Assembly: GCF_021155765.1 (NCBI RefSeq)
Contig: NC_060110.1
Coordinates: 5,146,001-5,210,000, forward strand
DNA length: 64,000 bases
Origin: Diprion similis
Taxonomy: Eukaryota > Arthropoda > Insecta > Hymenoptera > Diprionidae
Direction of reading: 5' to 3'
Under the pieces are notes generated by a model. That model did no database searches and had not been told where the DNA came from. It was given only the letters and a program-made list of their open reading frames with translations. Each line of letters opens with the position of its first letter. The stretch's first letter is position 1. The translations under genes and the position numbers were made by a program. This document shows positions 36,100 to 51,078 of this stretch, one piece after another.

Positions 36100-39000
36100 C
36101 GGTTCCGGTATCTCGTTTTGTAATCCATTCCGATAACACAAACATCGAGTAGACGCGTTGATTTAGTGACGCGGATGTAATTCACGACGAGAGGGATCGA
36201 GAGAAGTGATGCAACTCCGTGGCGCCTGATCGCGGACGTCGTGGTCTAAGAAATGAAAATTAAAGATGCGAAAAGAAAAAGAAAAGAAGAAAAAAAAAAA
36301 AAAACGAACTCGCAACAGAAATCGGAGAAAGTAGAACTGTGTAGGAGGAAAGATGTGAGCTAGCCTTGGGTCTGCCTGTAGGGAAAGAGAAAGTTGCTCG
36401 GACGCTCTCGAGTGGTAATGGCACATATTCGGTTCGGAGTTGCTGCATACATGCTTAAGCGCTGCGCATGTCCACCTATCGAGGCATAAGTTGACTTATG
36501 CACCCGCAACAGCATTGGCGATCGGTAAGAAAATCGAGCCCTGTTTTCACCCACGCGATGATTAGGTCGTTTATAATCGTGTGCGAAAGTGCTGCGTCAT
36601 ACGAGATCGAATAATGCTGCGGAATAGTTCTGACTTTATGGCGATATCGTATATCCAAGCGCATTCGCTGGAGGCTATTGATGTATGCTTCGTTACACGG
36701 TTAGAAATCACAACCGAGGTGATGAATCGGGTTTATGTTTGAGATCTCGTAAGCACAACATTTTGCCGTTAAATGGTGGCTGTAAACGATGAGTAGATAG
36801 TTTTTGCTCTGATAAATCAATTCGTGACCGACAGGTCAATGGCGAACACGTGACTACTAGAAAATGGTTATGATGTTGACTAATTTTATAAGATTTCGAA
36901 ATTGTAGCTCCACAGACATTTTTTTTAACTCTTGGCATCAACTCGATTCAAGGGACAAAGCTTCTCAGATTCTTTTTTAAATACACTTCTACGTGGCTAT
37001 CCAATTCGCATACATACATAATGAAAATGAATCACAAAAGTTGCACTAACAAATGACATTTAATACCACGTTAACAAAGAGATCAAGAAAAATAGGCAGG
37101 GAAAGAACCAATTTTTTTTACTATGCTTTTTATCAAAAAGAAAAAATTATCAGTTCATCAGTATTATTATAGCTTTATCGGATTAGGAAAAAATTTCTAA
37201 ATAAACGAGTCACTTCGGAAAAAAATAATCGCTTATTTATAAAAAAGTAGTGAGCAGGAAAAATTATAGATTTGTCTGTAAAACATTGAAAATTGATTCA
37301 TTTCCACTTGGAACGGAAGTTAAAATTAAACAGGACATAGCAATTTTCCATGCTTATTATTTGTTTGTAAAATCTTGACAGTTTCAGATTTTTCCATACA
37401 GTCGTTATCGAGATCATCGCGGCAGTTTGTCGGACAGACTGACAGACCGACATTCCTTCAAAAATCTGTTCTTCGAATTCTAGAGGCACAAAAACGTGAA
37501 GATTCGTTGAAATTATAAAAAGTGATTTTTGACGGAAATCCATACTTTTCTTATATCATCAAAGTTGATTAAAAGTAACAAACTATTTTTAGGTTTGACC
37601 ATCAGCAGGTTGAACTCTACAGATATTGAAGATACGGTTCCAATGGAGAAAGTGTTGTACAAACGATCCGATTTTGTAACAGGCTCGTATGGAGAAGCCG
37701 ATTGTACGTCTTGCGGCTGTTGACGGGTACCCGTAAGGAAAAATTCACGACGGAGAAGAAAAGGAAAAGTGTAGTTTCCCTCTTACAAAATATTAGATTG
37801 CTTTAATCTCAATTGGAAAATCGGTTTCACTATGATTCGGGTTCGTGATGAAATTCTTCGAGCAGTCCGTTCAAATTTTAAGGTTGACGATGAGAAATTT
37901 GTGTTGAAAAATTGAAATCTAGATAATGAACCGTACATAGAAGAATTAAGATGGTGTCGTGTTTCATAATAGCGAAAACGTCGACGTCGACAATAACACA
38001 AATTGCCTCGCGATTTTCTGACGTGATGATTTTTACTGTGTGAGGTTTGCGACAATGAGTAATATACAGGGTGGTCCATTTAACTCTGCCAACCTACGTT
38101 TAGTAAAAATTGTGCTGGCAGAACTCGTTGAGCAATTTACGTAATGGTGGCAATGCACTTGAAAGCTCCATCGTGGTCGAGTAAATAAACATAGTATAAA
38201 CTTATTTGATAAACTTTTATTTTTCCAAACCCAAAGGTATTTTCATGGAGGTAAGCCACTGAATTAAGAATGAGGTAAGCGGTGATAGCCACTGAATTTC
38301 AATGGTCACAGTATTAATAACACGCGTACTTGACGTACCGTACCTATTTCACCTTCGATTTGTAAACCAGCGACACATTGCATTGGAAAAATTCTTTCAT
38401 TTTCACTTTCATAACTAGGACTAAACGTATTATGATCTTGTTTCAGCGAACCAGTCACACGCAGTCCGTAGGAGCTGATGTGCGTATCGAAATAGTTGGT
38501 AGAACTCAAAAACTGGACCTTTCTTAAAACAGGATTCACTATATTTAAGAGAAACTGTAGAAGATTGAGCCGAAAGAATTCAACGAATGTACAACGTTTA
38601 ACTACGCATATATACGCTGACGACAAACATGAAGCAGCCTTTCGATCACGATCTAAACATCAATAGAATGCAAATCTCAAAGTTTCGAACAACTTCGAAT
38701 CACATTCGAACGATATGATGGAAATTGCACCAAATATTTTCCGAATTATTAATTCTTCATACTCTGTCATCACTTGGAAGATGGCAAACGGCTTGACTTG
38801 TCGTGCGTTCCGAAACTAGCTGGAAGAGCTTATAATTTCCTAAGACAGAGACAGAGCTAATTGCAAACTCGGCATCGTAAAAGAGATAAGAGATTGCTGA
38901 TAGCACTAGGAGCTAATTTCGGAACACATCCTTGGAAATAGTTTATAAGTACCAACTGCGACCATATTAAGCTCGAGATAATACTTAGTCAGTCTCTTGA

Positions 39001-41400
39001 ATGCACACGCATAGTAACACGAATAAAAGCATTGAATCTCGGGGATTTTGTGGCGCTTAAATATCTAGTTCGGGTAGACTTCCCGTAAGTTCTATACGCG
39101 CATCAAGATTCATAATTACCTTTACAAATATTCGATTGCTCCAGGCTTTCGCCGGCACCACGCGCTATTTCATCCGGGATTTGTAACCGTTTTGCAAAAG
39201 CAATTATCTAATAAGTGTTGCGAAATAAATATACGTATACTTTCTATACCGAGAAATATAACTGCAGACTGATTTTCCGATGATCCACGTATTCTTAACG
39301 GTTATAATAATAATTGAAGATAATTAATTTATAGAGAATTAAATAACTCACAGTTATAAAGGAATTAAATAAGATTTAATAAATACAGCTTTCTTAAAGA
39401 GGATATTACAAATTGCTGAAAAATTGTTGATTAAACATTAAACAATTACTTCTAAGCAACTCAATTATGTACAGAGTGACTTTTTTCACCAATAATAATT
39501 ATAGTTAATCTTTAGCAGAACATAACAGTTTATATTGAATCCCTCACATTTGTACTGGGTTTGTAATTCTGACGCAGAGTGATATTTTGAAAAGCAAATG
39601 TGTCAAGACTCGCGCTTTTTAGCTAATCTTGTGAGAAAATTTTTCACAGGAATATTTTTATTTTAACACCTTCAACATCTCCGCATCTACAAAAATGAAC
39701 TTCGGCAAGCGGTGTTATTTTTCACGAAACGATCATTTTAAGGGAACAGCTCTGTTGTGGATCTTGGTGAAAAATATCACCACTTGAAAATCAAACGAGT
39801 ATAACAGAACTTTTCTCTTAAAGTGATCGTACGTAAGTTATACCAACTTACTAAAGTTTATTTTGACAGATAGAGAAATCTTGAAGACTATTTTCATTTT
39901 AGGAAATATTTCATCTTTTCAAACACGTGTCTGAGTCTGTCTGAAAAAACGAGAGGCATATGTTTCGGAAATGTAAATTTTCAGTACAATTCATGATCAA
40001 TCAGACATTTGATGAAAAGAATATAAAAAAAAATAGACAACTAATTATAAACGTTTTTACTGAAACGAGTCTCAGATACCGATATGCAGCTGATGAAACT
40101 TTTCTGATGGAGTTTTGGGAACGCCCTGTAGACCTTCACCTTACGAATGTAAATTCCTTGACCTTCTCAAGTTCAGGCTTAAAACCCGTTGCAACTCCGG
40201 GTAAGCCTATTCGATCCCGATTCCAGAGCATAAGAGCTCAGTTACGCATCACTCTTTCCTTGGGCTGATGTCAGAGTGTACAGTGCGTGTCGTAAATCTT
40301 TGACAGCAGTGCAGGGAACAAGATTGAACCTTCATCCACATCAGTAGTAAGCTTTCCAAGAAAATATCACGCGATCGATGCTTCCTTCAGAAAACTGTAT
40401 TCACAATCGGGTTAAATGATTCTCAAACGACAATGGTTGGCTCAATGGAATAACACAATTACCCTTGCAAATACAAATGGCTTTTGACATGCTCAGTATT
40501 GCTGCGCTGGTCTTTAGAGTTACCGAAGTATTCCTGGTGGAAAATGTCTCTATGATTCTTCACAGAATTTTAAACAAGATCGAAATTTTTTAATAAACAT
40601 TTTTGGAGAATTTCATAGGTTTCACAGATTGTTATAGTTTTTCTCACATCAATCGTTGATGTTAAAAAAATTTTTTTTATAGAATATGGTAGAATTTTTC
40701 ATTTAGAGAAACTACCTACGATTTTTTTTTTATGAATGGAACTTACTGAAACGAGATTTTCAATACGGACCCACTATATAATAGATTATATCGATAACCT
40801 ATATTCTTTAAATTTTCTTTGTGAGTGAATTAATGCGAGATCTAGCGCTGCTCCAAGAATATTATTTCATCTTTCTCGTAGGTATTCGTAATATTATGAA
40901 ATAATAATTCCTGGATGTTGATATTTATTAGATTTTCCAGAATAAATTTACGAAAATTCACGAAGTTTTATTTAACCTTTGCGGGACAGTTGATTTTCCA
41001 TTTTATCGTTGCTGATTTGAAATAATTACAATAGTTTTGTAACATTTCATAGTTTCTTACGAAAAAATTAAAAATGAACAAAGATTTGCAATGATTTTTT
41101 GTTTTTCTGTGTTTGCATAGAATATAGCGTAGAGATTATTTTCGCCTCCAGGGGTCCCTGAGCTCGGGACCCTCAGGGAATACTGAAACCGACCACGAAA
41201 AATCTCGTCGCCCGGTTGTACGAGGCTTGAAAAAAAGGCTTAAAATAAAAGACTTTGTACGATGGGGGCCTCACATAAAAGATTCCAGTTTGGAGGGCAT
41301 GGTGTCACACTCCGATAGAATCAGCTCCGGTACTCCGGCAGCGGTCTTCTTCTCGAATCTTAGCTGGATGCTGCTACAGCATTCGTTCGATATTGAGTCT
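36100..41400. other. Intergenic region between gene B and P450-1
   Basis: No open frame here has a recognisable domain or splice pattern. A TATACAGGGTGG string at about 38063-38074 resembles the CACCCTGTATA string at 21503-21513 in inverse orientation; such strings are common at ends of insect repeats. Otherwise I see only low-complexity AT-rich sequence. Confidence 0.5.
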
Positions 41401-41417
41401 CTAGTCTGCTTCGGAAG

Positions 41418-44400
41418 ATGTTTTCCGCTGCAATATTACTCGCAGTTTGTGCCTTCGTTCTATTCTGTGTTTACGACTCCGTCAAGCCAGCCAATTTCCC
41501 ACCAGGTATTGTGCGATATTTTAATTATACTAAAACCGCGTTTCTATTTAACCATTCTTAGTCAAATCGATGAAATTTTGTAAAGCGTAGATTTTTACTA
41601 GTATTCTTGAAATTTAAACGATTCTAAGCGTCAACACGCAGTGAAGATTGAAACAAATTTTGATAACGCGTAACTCAGACGAAGTGATAACAGTGTTGGT
41701 AAATTCCAAATAGTATAACCTGTGATATTTACTGAAAATCATCGTTTCCTCAAATTCAGTATTTCCCAAAATTCTGTGAGTAAGTGGATAGTTGGTTTAA
41801 AAAAATGTGTCGATTTGACCGTAATTTTTAGTGTCTGCAAATCGTTTTTAAATCTATGATGTATCTGCTGAGATCAAACTGTAGCTATTCATACACGCAT
41901 TTTCTGTTCAAAAGTCCGGAGTTTTGTCTTTGAAACCCAAAACTTTGCATAGACTAGGATTTCTATTAGACAAAATACAAGTTGTATTTAAATAAAACTT
42001 ACACGACTTGCGAGCTGTTGTTTTCATAAATTGTTTCATCAGTTTTCGAGTGAAAAACGTAAGATAGTAAACTGTACTCACCGTGGAGTTTTTGTATAAT
42101 GCATAATCACAACCAGGTTATAATTATGTGGACATTACTGATTTACCTCACCCGTAGAAACTTATAATTTAATTTGCAAATGTGTTTGGCTTTGAATAAT
42201 GAATAGGAAGCAACGGTGACATGTTTGAGAGGAGATCCAGATATGGCCGTGGCATGACACTGTAAAAGTTGACCGTGGCTTTTGTCACATCGTGAAATAA
42301 AAATTCAGAGTCAAGTTTATCAGAAATATGAATGAGGTGTCTAAAGTTAGTCATTCGTACGTCACGCCTTTGTTATGGTAAAGGAAGAACTCGATCCAAA
42401 AACACTCTTTACAATACATAATAATTCGGAAGAACGTTGGTATATTGTGCTAAATCTTTGTCCAAAACGTGGCTAGATATTAAAGAGGTACGTACGAGCA
42501 GACTGCTGAGGAAGTAGGTGGATTTTGGAAATCTATATCTCGATGATCCATTATTCGATTAAATTTGAGTTTGTTTTATTGAAAATTATGTAGACGAACT
42601 TTCAATGAAATTATTTTTTTTATCGTAACTAAATAATGGCACGGTTATTCACAATAACGTCAACGTTTTCCCTCTGTAAATTGTTTCACGGTGCCGATAC
42701 GATATTTTAATTTTTGACGAAATCCAAATCCCCGCACCCAGAAGGTACCCAGTGAACCAAAAGGAATTGTATGGAATCAAGAACGTACAAACACGGAATT
42801 AACTCGAATTGAAAAGACTTGTGCCAATTCTTTTGAATTTGTTTTAAGTTTTTTCAATTCGTGTCAATACCGTTTTTGCTGTATTCAATTCGATTTAGTT
42901 TACTGGATAACGTAACACCAGGTTAATATTGTACATTGTGAATGAAGCGCGGAAAGAAGGTGGTCACGAATGTAGTATCATTTGTTTTTACTTAATTTTC
43001 AGCAGAATGGAGGATATTTTGAAGTAAATATTAGCCTCAACTAAAAAAACCAATATGGCTGGAGACGCGGGAAATTTGAATTAAGAATTCATTTTTCCCC
43101 TAGAAAAGCCAAAAAGAGCATAATCCAAAAATCTAGTCGTGTACATAGATACAACCGTATAATCACTGTGCGAGATATTAAACATAATGTATAACAACTT
43201 TCACAACAATATGACCCCAGGACCAAGATGGCTGCCGTTCGTGGGATGTTTTCCACGCTTTTACCGTCTCCGATCAAAGTACGGCTACGTGCATTTGGCG
43301 ATGAGAGATCTGGCTGAAAAATACGGTTCGCTGCTCGGCATCAAGCTCGGGAAACAGCGCATTGTTATAGTCAGTACGCACGAGCTGATCAGGAAGGTTC
43401 TCACACAGGAAGAGTTTAACGGTCGTCCGGATGGTTTCTTCTTCAGAGTGCGTGCCTTTGGAGAAAGGAGAGGTACCTATAGTCCACGGCATGGCGCCCT
43501 AAACCCGCAAGAACTCGCCCAGTCAGCCGTAAATTGGTTTACAGCTGCTAATTACAGCCGGAATACAATTCGGCAATGGGTGTTTTGATCGTTCATTTCC
43601 ATTTTTGAATCCGTTTAAGAGGACACTGTAGTCAGTTTTTACCGACCGAGTAAAATGTCGCTCACTTGGACCTAACCAAAGCCTAAAACAAAGAATATGG
43701 AGTATACCTAGAATAATGATCGTATTGTTGTGCTAGATTCAATATTCAACAACTCATTACAAAATCTATCGGAATTCATTTTTCCTTAAACTTTGTAGGC
43801 TGTAAATTGTAATGCCCTACATTTGAGCTTTCGCGGTAGATAAAATTTAGGGCAGATAAATTTCGGTTTTAGTTTTTGTAGGAAGCCGTTGATTGGTGGA
43901 TTACACTAAACTGTCAGTGTAAGTGGTAACAATTGTAACGACCTTCTAGGTATACTTCCATGTTCTTTGCCTATACGAGTATGACTGACGTGGAAATGCC
44001 GCGGTAGTCCAATTTGACATAACCTATACGCAACGCCGAACACAAATATCCAGAAAAAATGGTTGTTTTGCAGAAAAATAATGCCAGAAAGTGTAAACCT
44101 GTAATTGAATTATAACTGATTGCATAAATAAAATTTCTGGCGTTATTTTCATGTAGAAGAAAAAGTTCATGGATATTTTTGTTCGTCATTGCATGTGAAA
44201 TTCCACTGTCTCCGGATCTTCTCGTTAGTAATGTTCAGGCACTGATAATAGTCGAAATAAATGACATTCTACTCGGTCGGTAAGGACGGACTGCAGCATA
44301 CCCTTAAGAATGAATCAGCTGGGCTCTCCGAATAAAAAGTTGGGAAAAAATTGTGTGTAAGGTCTCCAGTCATGTTTTATGCGAATTCATGATGGTTAAA

Positions 44401-47400
44401 ACGAATGAAATAATATCCCTACCGTGTCCTGGTGTAACAGAAATGAATTTGAACAAATTCGAATCGCACAAACTAAGACATCAACGATTTGATAAAGAGC
44501 TTTATAATCGGAATATTTAAAATGACTGAACTGCAATAATTTTTATCTGGTTCTAATGTCTTGGGGCTCATTTGGTCGCTGACCGAATCCCTACAAATTG
44601 CCTGAAAAGGTTCAATAAATCTTTCATCATGCTACAGATCAATGGGTGTTTCATTGAAGCAAAAATCTACACGATTATTACATATTTCATGATTACTTAC
44701 ATTTTATCGAGTGATTACGAGATCATGATTTCTCACGATTTCTAAGATTTTATATCATTCCTTAAGATTAAAAACAGATTTCTGTAATCCTGGATGATTC
44801 CTCATAATTACCAATGATATTGTTACTAATGCAGAATTTTATTTTTATATTACTGATTGCAAAAAATGATTTTGAATGATATTAACACGATGATGCCTTT
44901 AGTGAAACACAAATCGCTACCTCGCTACAAATAAAACACGCAAATGTAATTGTTGATTAACATGTTTATTACCACGCGAAAAAAATAAATCTTAATCCAT
45001 TTTAGAGGTGAGATGCTTGTAAATAATTTTCAGACAATCGCTCGAGCACTCAATTTGAACGTTTTGAATAAAGAACCTGACGCCCAAATGGTTGATATTC
45101 ATTTCTACTACAAGGTCTAGAGATATTGTTTCATTCCTGTTTACCATCATTGGGACAAATAACACTGCTGAATATTTTTCAAACGGTTTTATCTTTTATC
45201 CTAAATTCTCATCCAAACGATACGGTCCACTCATCCTTAACGCCAATGAAAATTAATTGTTGCTCAGGAGTCTTATTCACCGACGGGATCAAGTGGTCTC
45301 AGCATCGACGTTTCTCGCTTCGTCACTTGCGTTCATTTGGATTCGGTCACCGCCAAATGCAGAACCAAATCGTCACGGAGGCCGAAGATCTGGTCAAGTT
45401 TTTGCAGAATCAGAGCTTGCGAGGTCCCGTGCCAATGCACGACGCCTTCGATGTTGCAGTGATAAACTCACTCTGGTTGATGTTCGCCGGTAGACGTTTC
45501 GATTACAGCGATCAGAGGCTAACGGAGATCCTACAAGTTACTCATGACGCCTTCAGGTGCCAATAATTTGTTACTCAGGATTTCAGAGACGAGACAAAAA
45601 CGTCGTCGGGTAATTCGGAAATAGTACATTGTGTATCAAGTGCGGAAAGGATCCGGTTTTGAGGAGCGTGAAGCTGGCCGCACTAGCGAATACAATTATT
45701 TAAATCTTATTTCATACATTTTAACCGTGTTATCTGATATCACAAAAATATCTATTTGTAATGTGAAGAGGCACCGTATTCGTTTCGGTCTGATTCCATT
45801 GCGCCCACTGGAGCCGGGCGGAAAGTCCTTATCCGCCTGCTTCCGGATTCCCCTGAAATGCGCTACTTCGTGCCTGCTTTACATGCATGAACTGCATGAC
45901 GAGTTTTCAAAGAGGTCGAACAAAAATTATTTCTGAGTAATAACCTGAAATTCCGTTCCAGTCAAAAAGCTGTGGAGATAAAAACATTACGAAGCGAAAG
46001 TTTCAAAGGTCAAGTTGAAGTAAATTCAGTTCGGTTTGGTTGAAAAGGTATTTCCTAAAATCAGGAATTTATTTGAAAAGCACATTTTTTTTCACTAAAT
46101 TGACTTCAGTTACACCTTCAACAGCTCTTTGTCTAATACGTTTGTTAAATTGCATCATTGCCGAAAAAAAAAATTGAACCAAAACAATAAATTATATAAC
46201 GTTAATGATTGTTTCGCTGTTCAATTGACAAAAATTAATTTAATTCGCTGCCTACTGGAATACTTCTGATGTGACTTGATTAAAATTTTTTCGAAATCTT
46301 TGGGAATACGTTGAAATCCTTTACAATATTCTGAGAAAACTTACCGAACCTCTTTAAAATCTTATGAAAAATCTGTGTAATTATCAGGAATTTCTGAAGT
46401 ATTTTGAAAGACTTTAAAATTATTTAGAATTATACGAAATCCTGTGAAATGACATATAATTATGTAAAATCTCTAAAATCTTGAAATTAGATAAAATTCC
46501 TGAAATCCTTGGAAATTTTTTGAATCTTATCAAGTTTTTTTTTTAACGGTGTTAATATTGGAATCTGCTACACAGTGAAACTGATTTTTGATTAACCCTT
46601 CGTAATTGAATCTCGCTAAGATGAATATTTTATCGTAGATTGATAGATACTTCCGGTGGGATTCTCTGTCAACTTCCGTTCCTGCGCTTCATTTGCCCGG
46701 AACTATCTGGCTACAACTCGTTGATGACGATACTGAGGAAACTATGGTCTTTCCTTGCTGAGGAAATTAACGAGCACGTCTCAAGTCTTCCGGCAGATGA
46801 GCCACGCGACTTGATCGACGCCTTTCTGATGGAAATCTCACAGAACGAGTCGAGTCACTCTAACGATCAGTTCAATCGTAAGTCGATGTAGCATTATCCA
46901 GGTGACTTGTGATTTCTATTCGCTGTATGTAGTACTTGCTCATAAGGTTACTGCTTATGCATATGGATAATTTTATACGTACAAAACATGCGTACAGAAT
47001 ATCGCACACTCATTTATTCAGATGAGGAGCTTCTTGTCTTATGCTTGGATCTCTTTCTCGCTGGATCCGAGACGACTAGCAACACGCTTTCTACGATGCT
47101 AATATATCTCGTCCTGAATCCCGAATGGCTGGAAAAACTTCAGGTGGAACTGTCGAAGGTCGTTGGTAGAGACAGACCCCCGAGTACTGCGGATCGTTCG
47201 TCTCTCCATAAAATGGAAGCATTTTTAGCCGAAGTGAGAACTTTTTTAGCTTCCGAAAAAGGCATACGATATACATTTTGATCGTCAATTTTCACAGAAT
47301 TATCAAATTATGTATGCGAAGATTTTTCCTTCGAATTTCTTACGCTTTTCTATAAGAAGGAGAAGTATTTTAACATTAATTTTTTACCTATAATTTTCTT

Positions 47401-49240
47401 TCCAATGTTCTGAGTCATTTGGCATTTTCTGTCGTTTCTTGTATTTTGCAAATGCGCCAATCTGATACGGAGAAAATATTGAAAAACGAAAAATATGTGC
47501 AGAAAATGTTCGGAGAATTAAAAAAACTCGAAATGTACTATTTCGAAGCCCGTCGTTCAATATGAGTTAAAAATATGTTCAAAGTAGTCAAAGTTTTTTT
47601 TTGTCTCACAGAATGAAAAAAGTCAGCTTTTTCATATTTAATAAAGAAAAGTGTTTTTTCAAAGGATAAAAACTAAATACAAAAACCTTATTATATTTAC
47701 AATAAGGAATGAATGAATGCATATACAATAATGACAAAGAAAATGGTTGAGAAATCGTATTGCTGAATCGAAGAAACCGTTTTCATTACGTCAAATATGG
47801 GAGTGTAAACTTAAAGATATTATTTTTTAAATTGAATAGATTTTTTTTAAATCTTTGTAACAATATATAAATGCTAAAATTTCTTGCATTTTAAGAAGTT
47901 TTGCACAAAATTTTCTCCAGAGTCTAATTGACTTTTGATTTAGCGATTTTCTTAACGCCCTCGTGAATGATTTTCCACTTTTCGATTGCCCAGGTGCAGA
48001 GATGTGTCTTCATAGCGCCTCTGGGTGTTCCTCACAGGACAGTAAAAGACGTCTGCCTAAACGGATATCGCATTCCGAAGGTACGCGGGTACGATAAACG
48101 GCCAATTGCAATGCGCGGTGCAAGCGACGTTCCTTGATTCTGACATTTCGATTCGTTTCAGGACACCGTGGTGCTGGTGAATTATTATAGCGTGCAACAC
48201 GAGAGGCTACATTGGAAAGATCCGGAAGTATTTCGTCCGCAACGATTTCTGAACGCAAATGGAGTATTTATGCCGGACGATTTCTCCATCCCGTTTGGAC
48301 TTGGTAAATTTACATTTAACCGTTGTAATTTCTTGAAATGCGGTTATGGCTACTCGGACCCAGGCTTCAGTCGTGTTACAATTGTGGCTTGATATTATTC
48401 TCCGGAAGCGTGAAGTTAACGAGCGAATGTAATGCGACTTATAAGCGCTCTTTTAATTAGGCTAAAGTTGCGGATGGAAAACTCATGCTTGTACCTACAA
48501 TCGTGAAACTCCAAAGATCATTGTGTAAGGTGCATGCTGTCCTCTCGCTTTCTCATCACTCCGGATTCCCGGGTCCGAGAATAATCGCTTGTTTCACGGT
48601 TTGTCGAAAACGCACTTCGCGTTGGATTGATTGGCTAGAGTTATGAAAACTGAAGATAACGCCTGGATTTGGTATAAAAAATTACGTTCATAAACGTGAT
48701 CTTTCAAAGATATTAACCGTCGAATTGAAAATTTTACGATCCCAATAACGCGACGAATAAAATGTTTTGGGAAATCTGTGGAAAATAGTATTCCGAGTAG
48801 ATGAGGCATCAAATTTACTATTTTCAAATTTTTAAAGAAATTTTCCTTGCTCACGAATCTAACAGTTCAACAAATACTAGATATAAAAGTATTTCGTGTA
48901 GAATTAAAGAAAGTTTAGATTTTGGGATACCGCAATATCCTTGGTCATTTTTTTTTACTGTTTGAATTTGTGATTTTCAATCGAATTTAGTATATCTAAC
49001 TTGACAATTTTTTATTTCTATTCTCATTTTCATTCAAATTTGTATTTCATTATAGGGAAAAGACGTTGCTTGGGAGAAGTATTGGCGCGAAATAGTTTGT
49101 TTCTCTATCTCGCCTACGTTCTGCACTACTTCGATATCAAGATATCGGAAAAACACGGCCCTCCCAACCCGAATGGCAACGATGGATTCACCATTTCACC
49201 GAAACCGTTTTATCTGATTTTGTCCCACCGAACTGGATAA
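41418..49240 (+). CDS. P450-1: CYP2-clan cytochrome P450 (497 aa, 8 exons)
   Basis: Exons: 41418-41505, 43221-43472, 45268-45556, 46639-46877, 47022-47233, 47994-48080, 48162-48303, 49056-49240; all introns GT-AG and all joins in frame. The N-terminus is a membrane anchor (MFSAAILLAVCAFVLF) followed by a proline hinge (NFPPGPRW), implying the endoplasmic reticulum. C-helix WxxxR is W123-R127, I-helix AGSETT is 303-308, ExxR is E360-R363, the PERF-like PQRF is 415-418, and haem-binding FGLGKRRCLG is 434-443 with Cys441. All key residues are present, so it is probably an active monooxygenase. PLGVPHRT and LFTDG motifs place it in the insect CYP2 clan (CYP15, 303 and 305 relatives). Family and substrate are unresolved. 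It converges on P450-2 with about 1.5 kb between stop codons. Confidence 0.92.
43615..44307. mobile_element. TTAA-flanked MITE in P450-1 intron 2
   Basis: Inverted ends of about 40-45 bp share the exact block TTACCGACCGAGTA and flanking GTAGTC/GCAGTC and AATGTC. The element begins near TTAAGAGG or TTTAAGAGG and ends CCCTTAA, consistent with TTAA target sites as used by piggyBac-like elements. There is no transposase, and the insertion leaves P450-1 splicing signals intact. Confidence 0.65.
44450..45200. repeat. Dispersed repeat family D, copy 2 (P450-1 intron 2)
   Basis: The left part contains AAATTCGAATCGCACAAACT and a GAACTGCAATAAT segment. The right part contains TTGTTTCATTCCTGTTTACC and ACAAATAACA. 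The order and orientation match the copies at about 18155 and about 51720, with a longer middle. Confidence 0.5.
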
Positions 49241-49447
49241 AAATTAACTTCACTGGGAAAAGTTTCTCATTGTGGTTTCTATAATACGATCTTTAACTAT
49301 ATTCATTTTTTACCGTGACCGAAAAATACGGTTCTGGATACAAAATGAAACTGAGTTTTGTAGCTGTAACTGAAAAATTTAGTCTGCGTTTCTGTTCCGC
49401 TTAATTATGGTCACTCGTACTATATTTTGTTGTAACCATATTGCAGC

Positions 49448-49453
49448 AATAAA
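49448..49453 (+). terminator. Possible poly(A) signal of P450-1
   Basis: AATAAA occurs about 208 bases downstream of the stop codon. Confidence 0.35.
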
Positions 49454-50532
49454 TTGACGTTAAGGTCTTATTTCGCTAAGAAAATGTAGTAAACTAAAAA
49501 CGTAATGTTAAGAATTTAGATAACACTAAATTATTATTTGTAGCACATTCTCTTGTAGTTCTAAAATTTTTACGGTACCCGTATTACAAAAATTTTCTAG
49601 TAACTATAAAAAACGAATCTTTTTCTTCAGTGGTATCTTTTGTACTCGCACAAAATTAATATCTGCTTCATTCCTTTCTTCGCAAATAGAGTGCTGATAA
49701 AGCAAGCAACAACGCGGAATTATTATTATCATATATTACTACTTTATTAAGTATGCACGGTTCATTATATGGCAGCCGAAACTTTAATCGTCTGTCGCTT
49801 ACATTTTCGATTGTTCAGATCTGAAATATGTTGTTCAGATCAGGTACACACATTCAATATATTACTGAAAATTTGTTAAACCGCATGTGTCACTGCAATC
49901 TTGACACGAAAGCTAGAAATTAATGAAATCCGGTTCGCGAATAAAGTTGTCAATATAATTTTCTCTCATATCTACACGTTTATAAATCACTTCCGTAACT
50001 TGCTGTGTATTAAGTATCCTCAATGTATGGCTTATATACATAAGAGAGCGAGATCGCTGTGCGAAATTTGCTTACTAAGCCAGCGAGTCGAGATGTAGTT
50101 GTATAAAGTGCTTGAAACCATTTACTCGGAGAACCGCGAAACTGGATATTGCGGAGGTATAATATTTTTGAAAGTATGTGCAAGTGTTGCTCATTCTCCA
50201 ATGCCATGTAAAAGCTATGACAGAATGTCGTTTTCTATCTAAAATACATTATTTTAAACATTTCCAGAATAATTTTAAAACCATTCCAAAAATGAAGAGA
50301 AATTTTCGAGAAATAAAAATCTGTCGATAAATGCACTGGAAATAGTATCAAATTCTCGCTGTTTGATTTACAGCAAGAGAGTTTTTCGCTAAAAAGAAGA
50401 AGATCTTGAATAATAATAATAAAAAAAAAAAAAAAATAAACAAAACCTGTTATGTGAAGAAGATATCTAAGAAATTTGTCGAAATGGCTATAAATTTGTT
50501 TGTGACAACAAGATTATATTCTACACACAGTG

Positions 50533-50550
50533 ATTTATTGATAATTTATT
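50533..50550 (-). terminator. Possible poly(A) signals of P450-2
   Basis: Two TTTATT hexamers on the plus strand (50534-50539 and 50545-50550) read AATAAA on the gene strand, about 190-210 bases past the P450-2 stop codon. Confidence 0.35.
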
Positions 50551-50739
50551 AAACTGCACATTCACCGTAAGAAACTTCTCGTATACTATATCGTATACAT
50601 AATACATACATTGACGCAAACGTTACGTACGGGTCAAGAAACTATTTAACATATAATTTTACGTAAACTTGGTGTAAATGTCTGAAGAACACGGGAGTCG
50701 ATGGTTTAAATTTAACTTTCTGTCCATCGAACTTTCAGA

Positions 50740-51029
50740 TCAATTTGGTACATCAACATACGAAGTCGCCGCTTGTCTCGGAATGAGGAGAGCATCGTAC
50801 GGCTTTGGCGAAATTGTGAGACCTGGTACACGCACCAGCGTGGGGGACTCCTGTCCAGGAACCGGAAGTAAACGGCATCGCTGCATCACGCCGACGAAGA
50901 TAAGGAAGATGGCACACCTTGCCAGGGTTTCGCCTGGACAGCGTCGTTTTCCTGTTGATTCATACCGTGATATAATAACATTCACTTTACCGAGTAGAAG
51001 GAAATGAAGAGACGAAAAAAATGAATGAT

Positions 51030-51078
<49 letters not shown>

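Noticed and set aside
46270..46530. Apparent tandem repeat of GAAATCCT-like motifs in P450-1 intron 3
   Set aside because: Spacing is irregular and similarity low; it is better described as degenerate low-complexity sequence.
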